Positions 57,487-64,000 of a DNA stretch of 64,000 nucleotides are shown one piece after another (the stretch's first letter is position 1; each line of letters starts with the position of its first letter). Location of the stretch: positions 1,381,570 to 1,445,569 of the forward strand of contig NZ_BMMW01000001.1 in NCBI RefSeq assembly GCF_014646135.1, read 5' to 3'. The notes below the pieces were generated by a model, which saw only the letters and a program-made list of their open reading frames with translations, made no database searches and was not told the origin of the DNA. The translations under genes were made by a program, and so were the position numbers. Origin of the DNA: Nocardia camponoti (GTDB taxonomy: Bacteria > Actinomycetota > Actinomycetes > Mycobacteriales > Mycobacteriaceae).

Positions 57487-58667
57487 GCGCGCCCGCTGCT
57501 CGCCGCCCCGACGGGCACGGGGATTCCGAAGGGCGGGTACCCAACGCGCTCGCGCGCCAAAATGCGCCGATACACCTGCTCGTATCCGCGACCGAGTACG
57601 TCGGCACCGAAGTTGGCTTCCACATGCGCGCGGCACGCGGCAGGGTCGTAATGCGCGACTTCGGCAAGCGCCGCGGGCAATTCGCTCGGATCATCGCAAA
57701 TGCGCGCGGTGACACCTTCGACGAGGACTTCCTCGACCGCACCGCCACGCAACGCGACAACCGGCGTTCCGCAGACCATCGCTTCGATCATGACCATGCC
57801 GAAAGGCTCCTCCCAGCGAATGGGGAACAGCAGCGCACGTGCTCCGGAGAGCAGTTTACGCTTGGCGGCCGCGTCGGCGAGGCCGAAAACGTGATCGTTC
57901 TCCGTGAGGCGCGGGCGCACATACTCTTCGAAATACGCCTTTTCCGGCGGCTCTGAGCACTTGCCAGCGAGGACAAGCGGGATCCCAGCCTCGTGCGCCG
58001 CGTCGAGCGCGAGGTGCGGGCCTTTGTCGAAGCTGAAGCGACCGAGAAACAGCGCGTAGTCCTGCTTTTCGGTTTGGAACGGCCACATATCGGGTCGTAG
58101 CGCGTTGTGCACGCGACCGACCCACTTCAAATCGGGAGCCAGTTCGCGCTGCCGGTCGCTGATCGCGACGAGCGAGCACTCCTGCCCCAATTCCTTGTAG
58201 TAGCGGTAGCAGTCGTCCTGCACCGGACCGTGCACAGTGACCACCGTCGGCAAGCCGAGGTTCGCGTACGCGGGCGCGTTGAGCGGGCCAGCGAACGTGT
58301 GGTCGTGTACTAGATCGATGCCGTCGGTTTCGGCGAGCTGCTCGATCGCCCGACGCACTCGGAGCGCGTGAACGACTTCGGGGAACGGATCGCCAAGGCG
58401 CTCGGGCTGAATGCGGTCCCATAGGGGAACGAAATCGGCCTTCGTGCCGGGCTCGCCCGCACCGAAGAGGGTGACGTGGTGACCGCGCTCGCAGAGCGAA
58501 TCAACCAGGTCGGCGACAACGGCTTCCACACCGCCATACGCCTTGGGTGGCACATCGAAATACGGTGGAACAACCATCGCGATCCGCAGTGGTTCACCGT
58601 TATCGAGGGAAAACAACTCCGATGCGGTGAACCCGGTCGGCGTCATTGCCGACATGTCTGCACTCAT
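57483..58667 (-). CDS. GT4-family glycosyltransferase
   Basis: A 394-residue GT-B fold enzyme. N-terminal domain PLRIAMVVPPYFDVPPKAYG, GGVEAVVADLVDSLCERGHH; C-terminal domain with YALFLGRFSFDKGPHLALDA and the EX7E-type motif PFGMVMIEAMVCGTPVVALR. It uses a nucleotide sugar as donor. ATG 58667 has GGAAGG 6 bases upstream; an ATG at 58673 is too close to it. It is coupled to the debranching-like gene, suggesting a shared alpha-glucan or glycolipid pathway. Confidence 0.9.
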   Translation of the reverse strand: MSADMSAMTPTGFTASELFSLDNGEPLRIAMVVPPYFDVPPKAYGGVEAVVADLVDSLCERGHHVTLFGAGEPGTKADFVPLWDRIQPERLGDPFPEVVHALRVRRAIEQLAETDGIDLVHDHTFAGPLNAPAYANLGLPTVVTVHGPVQDDCYRYYKELGQECSLVAISDRQRELAPDLKWVGRVHNALRPDMWPFQTEKQDYALFLGRFSFDKGPHLALDAAHEAGIPLVLAGKCSEPPEKAYFEEYVRPRLTENDHVFGLADAAAKRKLLSGARALLFPIRWEEPFGMVMIEAMVCGTPVVALRGGAVEEVLVEGVTARICDDPSELPAALAEVAHYDPAACRAHVEANFGADVLGRGYEQVYRRILARERVGYPPFGIPVPVGAASSGRA

Positions 58668-58803
58668 GACCATCCTTCCAGGAGGCTAAGAGCAAGGGCC
58701 GTTACGGAAAGTACCCCGCTACCAGGCAGTAAACCAGCGTGTTGCCGGAATCGTTGTCCGGCGATTCGCCTATTTCACCGAATATTTGGCACGAATCGCC
58801 GCT

Positions 58804-60273
58804 CTACGGCGTACAGACGTCGGGTTGAGGGAGCTCAACGCAGGCAATGTCGCCAAACTGTTCGACAATAAGTTTGCCCTTGCCGCGCCGGAGGTACTCG
58901 ATAAATTGAGCGGCCAGCGAATCACCGGCGACCGTTCCATTCGTGTACGCGTTTTCCACTGCGGTAAACGGATACCGGCGCGCGCGAATATCTCCTGAGG
59001 TCGGATTCGCGCCGTCAATCGTGATCGGCACCAGGCCCGCGGCCACCGCCGAAGTCTCCACATATCCGATGGATCCGGGCATGCGCGCTACGTAGGTGCT
59101 CACGTTCTCGGTGTCGTCTACCTCGCACTGTTGAGCGCCAGCGGGGATGCCCGCGCAGCTTGTGTAGCGGAACACCTTGCGATTCTCTTCGAGTAACTGC
59201 GCTTCCATCACCCTACGCGTACCGGAGTCGGCCTTGCGGTCAACGAGCACAATCGGCGCATCAACACCCCCGACTTGGTTCCAGTTCCGTACGTTGCCGC
59301 GATAGATGTCGCGGATCTGCTGAACCGAAAGGTCGTGCACGCCAACGTCTTTGTGCGCGACGAGGGTGAAGGACGACAGAGCGACGGGCGTTTCCTTGAG
59401 AGTGGGGAAGTTCACCCCTTTGCTCCCGTCACCGATCGCGACCATCGAGGCGTTGGTGCCCGCTTCGGCGAGTTTGGTGAGCCCGTTTTCGGTGCTGGAG
59501 AACTGGAACGTGAAATGTGCTGCGGTGCAGGTGTTTTCGTAGGCTTGCGCGGCCTTTTTAATCATGGGAGCCATCGCGGTTGAGCCGACGATGGTGAGAT
59601 CGCCTGCGGCGCAGTCGCGTGGGGGTGGGTCGGGTTGCAGGACCGCGAACAGGAGCTGAGCGAGGACGACTAGGGCGAGGAAGCTCGCGAGCCCGACCAG
59701 GACTGGGTCACGGCGGGAACCGCTATTGGTCGGCTGTAGTTCGGCCCCGCCAACCAAGCTGCCGCTCACACCGACGACGTTGGTGCCGTTCGGATCGGCA
59801 GGGTCGGGCTTGGGCCCTTTCAGCGCGATGAGCACCTTGTAGTGTTCCCCGCGCCCCAGCCGTTCCTTGGGCAACCGAATAATGGCGCTTCCGTCGCCGT
59901 TGGTGGCGGCGATACCCGTCAGCGCCGGGGACAGGGCTTCGACAGAAGTGCCTTCGCGCGTGACTCTTTCGGTCACCGCGGCCGCCACAACCGTATGTTC
60001 GGGGAAGACCAGCGCTGGGCCGCCGTTGTCGGGATAGTGCTCATCCTCAATAGCCGTGTGGCGGATGTTCTCGATGCGCACGAGCATGAGCCCGTCCGGC
60101 GGGTCACCAGCTCCACCTAGCGCCGCGAGGGTGCTCGATGGTGTGTTCATCTGCACCCGATAACCAAGCTGTCGGTGTTCGCCGAACACGAACTGACGTA
60201 GGAACGCCGCGACAGCAACGACGAGACCGACCGCCGAAATCGCAATGTCCCACGGGAACTCCCCCACGCCCAT
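58804..60273 (-). CDS. Membrane-tethered phosphate-binding (PstS-like) protein, two helices
   Basis: A 489-residue protein. It has an N-terminal helix (about 9-28), a beta-rich domain (about 35-180), a second helix (about 193-214, VGLASFLALVVLAQLLFAVL) and a C-terminal periplasmic-binding domain of the PstS type (GDLTIVGSTAMAPMIKKAAQ, VNFPTLKETPVALSSFTLVA, RADSGTRR-like segment DRKADSGTRRVMEAQL, GSIGYVET). There is no lipoprotein signal. If the binding domain is outside, the middle domain must be in the cytoplasm. No phosphate transporter genes are nearby, so it may be a sensor rather than a transport component. Confidence 0.82.
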   Translation of the reverse strand: MGVGEFPWDIAISAVGLVVAVAAFLRQFVFGEHRQLGYRVQMNTPSSTLAALGGAGDPPDGLMLVRIENIRHTAIEDEHYPDNGGPALVFPEHTVVAAAVTERVTREGTSVEALSPALTGIAATNGDGSAIIRLPKERLGRGEHYKVLIALKGPKPDPADPNGTNVVGVSGSLVGGAELQPTNSGSRRDPVLVGLASFLALVVLAQLLFAVLQPDPPPRDCAAGDLTIVGSTAMAPMIKKAAQAYENTCTAAHFTFQFSSTENGLTKLAEAGTNASMVAIGDGSKGVNFPTLKETPVALSSFTLVAHKDVGVHDLSVQQIRDIYRGNVRNWNQVGGVDAPIVLVDRKADSGTRRVMEAQLLEENRKVFRYTSCAGIPAGAQQCEVDDTENVSTYVARMPGSIGYVETSAVAAGLVPITIDGANPTSGDIRARRYPFTAVENAYTNGTVAGDSLAAQFIEYLRRGKGKLIVEQFGDIACVELPQPDVCTP

Positions 60274-60602
60274 GCCTCACCCCCACTATCGACATTGATC
60301 TTGCGTCGATATTTATCAGACCCCACCGACAAGTCCGTGCGAGCGGGCAAGTGTTAGAACAACATTCACCCGCCGTCTCCCCCTGTCGCCCTGAGGGTCT
60401 GCGTGTCGCGAACCCTGTAGTGAGGTGCGGCAGCGATTTACCGCGCTTCTTGCGGCAATTAATGACCAGTTAATCGCACTTTATCTACCTTGACGAAGGC
60501 CGCGGGGCTCACCCGTCTCAGGTGGCCAGGGCTCGCCAAGGTGCAGGATCGATGTCGAGCAGTACCGCAAGCGGCGACCGGTTGCTGGTCTGGACGACGT
60601 CC
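60274..60602. other. Intergenic stretch with no recognised gene
   Basis: The 329 bases upstream of the PstS-like gene hold its probable promoter region, with an AT-rich patch around 60295-60320 and another at 60455-60490. No open frame with codon use like the neighbours, and no RNA gene, can be seen. Confidence 0.5.
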
Positions 60603-61001
60603 CTAAAAATCATGAAAGCGGCCCGCAGCTTCGTCATAGCCCGCGACCCCAGACTCCGCCAGGAAGGTGCGGAGGGCACTCTCGCTCCGCCGCCTTAATT
60701 CAACGATGTGCTGTAGGTCGGTGGCCATCGAAGGATATCCCCACACGGCAGTTAGAACATTCTCTGGCCTTCGCGTGAACAGCCAACTCTCAGGCAGACG
60801 CGGATCCGCGATCTCAAATAGCTGGATGGGGTACCACTTCGGCCAGCCCTGTTCGTCGACGACCAGCACTGTGAGGAGCCGACCCATCAACGCCATCGAT
60901 CGGACCGAGTAGACGCCTCTCTGTGCAAGCGGGTATTGGTATCCAGGCGGGAACTTGTCAGGCTCCTCCGGGGTCGGGTCCGCCGCAAAGACCACCTTCA
61001 T
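60603..61001 (-). CDS. Hypothetical protein, 132 residues
   Basis: No known family is recognised. It is a compact soluble protein starting MKVVFAADPTPEEPDKFPPG, with a beta-rich middle (SMALMGRLLTVLVVDEQGWP, KWYPIQLFEIADPRLPESW) and a helical end (DLQHIVELRRRSESALRTFL). GAGG about 7 bases before ATG 61001 supports the start. It stands alone in an accessory region. Confidence 0.6.
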   Translation of the reverse strand: MKVVFAADPTPEEPDKFPPGYQYPLAQRGVYSVRSMALMGRLLTVLVVDEQGWPKWYPIQLFEIADPRLPESWLFTRRPENVLTAVWGYPSMATDLQHIVELRRRSESALRTFLAESGVAGYDEAAGRFHDF

Positions 61002-61248
61002 CTAAATACCTCTTTCAAATGATTCCGTCTGCACTGAGGGCAGTTGGCGCTCATACTCGACCACCTTTGGGTAACATATATCCCGTCAGCGTGGGCCGCT
61101 CGCCATGAATGAGGATTCGGTCCGCGGCGAAGTCTGTGACTGGCGATTGGGCCATTTATGGGGGGCAACTACCCGCGACATCCGCTGGCACTGAAGCCCG
61201 CTGCCGCCCCCGGGAGCGGCGGCAGAGTATTGGAATGGCGGGGTAGAA
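61002..61248. other. Intergenic stretch with a GC hairpin
   Basis: No supported gene. CTGCCGC near 61201 can pair with GCGGCAG ending near 61225, forming a terminator-like stem over the CCCCGGGAGCG loop. It may close a transcript coming from the left on the plus strand, but no gene there is recognised. Confidence 0.35.
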
Positions 61249-61371
61249 ATGGTAGCTGTTGATTTAACAGTTCGCGAGGCAATCCGTTTGCTCAGGTCTA
61301 TACAGCGAAAACTGGTATCGGCCGTCGGCCCGGTTGTCGGTCATGGTCTAGGGACCATCGTTCGGGAATGA
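61249..61371 (+). CDS. Possible 40-residue ORF
   Basis: ATG 61249 to TGA 61371 encodes MVAVDLTVREAIRLLRSIQR then KLVSAVGPVVGHGLGTIVRE, an amphipathic basic peptide. GGCGGGG lies about 6 bases upstream. It is unlike its neighbours, on the opposite strand, and unsupported by any family; it is reported only as a candidate small protein. Confidence 0.25.
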   Translation: MVAVDLTVREAIRLLRSIQRKLVSAVGPVVGHGLGTIVRE

Positions 61372-61433
61372 ATGGGTTGGGAATGTAGGTAACGGGCAGT
61401 GCTCAGCCGACCTTCCCGCACGGCTAGCGCGCC

Positions 61434-62132
61434 TCAGTCGTTACTGAAGTCCTCACCTGGCTCCGACCTAAGCTCGGCCCGCATGTGCCACATGCTCGAT
61501 GCCAGTCTCTCTAGATCTTGCGCGCAGGCACCACCACGGTAATTATGAATGAATTCTAGAATGTGATCGTCGGGAATCAGGTCGCTCCGGTAGGCAAACG
61601 CCAATTCTTCCAGTGCCGAATACGCCGAATACAGTCCGTGCTTCCGGGACCAGTCCCACATTTCGTGCGTATCAGGAGCAATTACGGCCAGAATCCCAGC
61701 GCCCCGTTCACCGAAACACCCCCACAGGCCCGACGTCGCGGTAATGGCGATTTTGGTCGAAAGAAATTGAAAGAACCCTATTCCTTCGCTCCCCGCCACA
61801 CGGTCAGATTGCATCATCCGCCTGTAGTCGTCCGGTCCCGAGCGCACGTCCAGTTTGAAAGCAGGATAGCAATCTGCAGCCCGGAATGAGTCGCCCAGAC
61901 AGTGGGAAACCTCTGAGACGTACACAGCCGCATCTCCGTGCAATTCAGCAAGCGAAGAAAGTGCGGGCCAAAACTCCGAAGAAATACTTAGCCCGTATCG
62001 AGTAAAGTAAGTACGCCTGGAAGGATGCTTGAAAACCTGCGACGGGAAACTTCTCTCCACATGGAAGAAGTCATTCACCATCGTCGACACTCGAGCTAAT
62101 TCACGACGCTCACTGATAAAGGTCTCGCTCAT
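61434..62132 (-). CDS. Hypothetical protein, 232 residues, lower-GC accessory gene
   Basis: No known domain is recognised. It starts at ATG 62132 (MSETFISERRELARVSTMVN) with AAGGATAGGA just upstream. It is soluble, aromatic-rich and mixed alpha/beta (FKHPSRRTYFTRYGLSISSE, EGIGFFQFLSTKIAITATSG, PDTHEMWDWSRKHGLYSAYS) with an acidic end. GC content is visibly lower than in the core genes, and AT-ending codons such as AAT, AGA and ATA occur, suggesting transfer. It is followed upstream by another accessory gene in the same direction. Confidence 0.6.
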   Translation of the reverse strand: MSETFISERRELARVSTMVNDFFHVERSFPSQVFKHPSRRTYFTRYGLSISSEFWPALSSLAELHGDAAVYVSEVSHCLGDSFRAADCYPAFKLDVRSGPDDYRRMMQSDRVAGSEGIGFFQFLSTKIAITATSGLWGCFGERGAGILAVIAPDTHEMWDWSRKHGLYSAYSALEELAFAYRSDLIPDDHILEFIHNYRGGACAQDLERLASSMWHMRAELRSEPGEDFSND

Positions 62133-62280
62133 TCCTATCCTTTGGCCAAATAGTGCCAACTACGGCTGGAGCTTCACCAGCAGCGTGAAGTCGGTTGCGA
62201 CGACCATACCGAATTATGCGCAGCCAACCCAGTCCAATAGTCGGCGAATGAGCTCGTTGAGGCTGGAGACATCGGTGGCC

Positions 62281-62774
62281 TCATGACGTTTCGATATCCG
62301 TGTCGGGCCCACGAACGTCGACCAGTTGCAGGTGTAGCACATCGAAGTGCCACAACAGTAGCTGGCCACCGCGACTCAACCAAAGCTGCACTATCCCTCC
62401 CCGCAGGCACCCCTCGGCAATGTCCGACCGATCCTCCTGTAAACGCCGCGCATCCCTGGATTTAATAGCGCACGAGAATAGTTCTGCTCTATCCAACCAA
62501 ACTTCACTGCGACAAAGCGGTTCACCGCGGCGGAAAATTCGGGGAAACCTGTTACCGCGACCTGACCCACATAGCTAGCCGAAACAGTCAAACGATCTCT
62601 GACTCTAATAAATCGAAGAACGTCATCTGATTCGGGCGAGAGCAGTTCATGCTGGTCTTGATGCTCAAGGCGCTGTACGGCATGGCAAAGCCCCACACAC
62701 CAATGGATAAGTGTCATCCAGCCGAATCTTGTACTAAAGTCGCGTCCCTCGATCACCAGCACCACGTCGCCCAT
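62281..62774 (-). pseudogene. Hypothetical accessory gene, probably frameshifted
   Basis: From ATG 62774 (GGGGG just upstream) the frame runs MGDVVLVIEGRDFSTRFGWM to a stop at 62391 after 127 residues. From around 62440 a neighbouring frame continues with convincing protein sequence (DRSDIAEGCLRGGIVQLWLS, then RGGQLLLWHFDVLHLQLVDV) to a stop at 62281. A single-base change near 62430-62460 would join them into a protein of about 164 residues. Either the gene is broken, or the base call is wrong. No known family is recognised; size and style resemble immunity-like proteins. Confidence 0.45.
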
Positions 62775-62893
62775 AAATGCCCCCTGCACCAGGTCCGGCT
62801 CATAAACAGACGTTAGGTCGTCATCCAGCTCAATCCGTCAACCTGAACTCGGATAACCTTTGATATCGAAATCAAGCTCAATCATCCGGGGCG

Positions 62894-63922
62894 CTAATCT
62901 CGTGTTTCCCGAGTCCATTCCAACAACCGCTCAACCTCCCACGTGTCGATCACCCGCTCGGCGACCACCCCGTGCGCCAAAGCCCGCTCGCACCCGTATC
63001 CCTGCCAGGCTAGCTGGCCCGGGGCGTGGGCGTCGGTGTCGATACTGAAATAGCAATCCATTTCGACGGCAAGGTCGATCAAACGGCCTGGGGGGTCGCG
63101 TCTTTCGGGGCGGGAGTTAATCTCGACCGCTGTTGAGAAGCGGCGGCATGCCTCCAAAACCACCTCGGCGTCGAAACTCGATTCCGGGCGCGTTCCTCGT
63201 GAACCCTCAACCAAACGGCCCGTCATGTGGCCAAGGATGTCGACGTTGGGGTTCGCTACCGCGTACACCATTCGTTTCGTCATCGTCTCGCTGTCCGCGC
63301 GCAGTTTCGAATGCACGCTCGCAACCACGATGTCGAGCTGTTCCAGCAGGTCAGCGTCCTGGTCCAGCGTGCCGTCGTCGAGAATGTCGACTTCGATTCC
63401 AGTGAGAATGCGGAAGGGCGCGAGTTCGGCGTTCAATTCAGCGACCACATCAAGTTGGCGCAATAATCGGTCGCGCGAAAGACCGTTCGCCACGGTCAAG
63501 CGTGGCGAATGATCGGTCAACGCGCAATACTCGTGGCCAAGCATCGCCGCCGTTCGCATCATTTCCTCGATCGGACTTCCGCCGTCCGACCAATTCGAAT
63601 GTGTATGCAAATCCCCGCGCAGCACACCGCGCAACGCATCACCAGCAGGAGCGATAGCCGTTGCCGCAGAACGCAATTCGACCAAATAGTCGGGAACCGC
63701 GCCAGCTACGGCCTGCTCAATTACCGCAGCCGTCTTAGGCCCGATCCCGGCCAACGAACGCCACGAACATGCCTGCGTGTGCGATAAAAGCTCAGCATCA
63801 GAAAGCCCCTGCACAATGTCAGCGGCCTTCCGATACGCCTTCACCCGATGCGTTTCCGCCCGACCCCGCTCAAGCCAAAACCCAATTTCCCGAAGCGCCG
63901 CAACAGGATCCAGGCTTGGCAT
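62894..63922 (-). CDS. HhH and PHP-domain phosphoesterase (PolX C-terminal-like)
   Basis: A 342-residue protein with an N-terminal helix-hairpin-helix region (about 1-85; SLAGIGPKTAAVIEQAVAGA) like the start of bacterial PolX, followed directly by a PHP domain. Metal-binding motifs are complete: RGDLHTHSNWSDGG, ALTDHSPR, GIEVDIL, ASVHSK, GHMTGR and DTDAHAPG. PHP domains of this class are histidinol-phosphatase-like or 3'-5' exonuclease-like. The polymerase palm domain is absent. ATG 63922. Confidence 0.88.
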   Translation of the reverse strand: MPSLDPVAALREIGFWLERGRAETHRVKAYRKAADIVQGLSDAELLSHTQACSWRSLAGIGPKTAAVIEQAVAGAVPDYLVELRSAATAIAPAGDALRGVLRGDLHTHSNWSDGGSPIEEMMRTAAMLGHEYCALTDHSPRLTVANGLSRDRLLRQLDVVAELNAELAPFRILTGIEVDILDDGTLDQDADLLEQLDIVVASVHSKLRADSETMTKRMVYAVANPNVDILGHMTGRLVEGSRGTRPESSFDAEVVLEACRRFSTAVEINSRPERRDPPGRLIDLAVEMDCYFSIDTDAHAPGQLAWQGYGCERALAHGVVAERVIDTWEVERLLEWTRETRD

Positions 63923-64000
63923 CGCGAATCAGCTCCTCGCCCTACCGCGCGGCCTCGGCTGACAAACCGGGCACGAAAACGACGACCGGTTCATGAATTG
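63923..64000. other. Right edge of the window
   Basis: The last 78 bases lie upstream of the PHP-domain gene and contain no feature I can support; a gene on either strand could begin beyond the edge. Confidence 0.4.

Overview
The window is one contiguous stretch of a high-GC actinobacterial chromosome. Gene content and order point to the Mycobacteriales, most likely a Nocardia- or Rhodococcus-like organism. It carries the mycobacterial core block rlmN, cdsA, frr, pyrH, tsf, rpsB, M23 peptidase, xerC, dprA, comM, yraN, DUF2469, rnhB, lepB, rplS, trmD, rimM, khpA, rpsP, ffh, glnD, glnB, amtB, ftsY, smc, acyP and osmC, nearly all on the minus strand. No rRNA, tRNA, CRISPR array, IS element or prophage was recognised.

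Layout. Positions 1-8250 are accessory. They hold a LysR regulator with a basic tail, a serine/threonine kinase, a divergent ribosomal protein L11 paralog, a transglutaminase-like protein, a polytopic membrane protein divergent from a DUF6461-like protein, and a decayed patch with a truncated nucleotidyltransferase and a fragment of a second rlmN. Positions 8370-14295 hold rRNA methylation, phospholipid synthesis and translation factors. Positions 14600-24400 hold the cell-wall peptidase, small membrane proteins, recombination and DNA-uptake genes (xerC, dprA, comM), RNase HII and signal peptidase. Here dprA has a long N-terminal extension built from an 18-residue (54-bp) tandem repeat, and an extra ORF with an internal 138-bp duplication sits between comM and dprA. 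Positions 24439-43309 hold ribosome maturation, SRP (ffh and ftsY), nitrogen signalling (amtB, glnB, glnD) and smc.

Positions 43380-46187 carry a membrane/ATP-grasp module (a DUF1707 protein, a DUF350 protein, a glutathionylspermidine-synthase-like amidoligase and a small anchored protein with a Gly/Ser tail). It resembles the E. coli yjfL-yjfM-yjfC set and lies between smc and the acyP-osmC pair. Positions 47018-55156 are a complete Kdp high-affinity potassium system: kdpDE is divergent from a small ORF followed by kdpF, A, B and C. Positions 55348-58667 form a coupled glycosyltransferase / glycogen-debranching-like pair. Positions 58804-62830 are accessory and visibly lower in GC towards the right, with an orphan membrane-tethered phosphate-binding-like protein and several unrecognised genes, one apparently frameshifted. 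The window ends with a HhH-PHP phosphoesterase.

The most distinctive observations are: (1) the L11 paralog that keeps the rRNA-binding C-terminal domain but has lost the proline-rich loop contacted by thiopeptide antibiotics; (2) the minisatellite-extended DprA and the duplicated ORF in front of it; (3) two separate pairs of perfect DnaA boxes at 14608-14635 and 22467-22493, in opposite orientation and far from any oriC-like gene set; (4) the yjf-like amidoligase module; (5) the remnant of a second, diverged rlmN.
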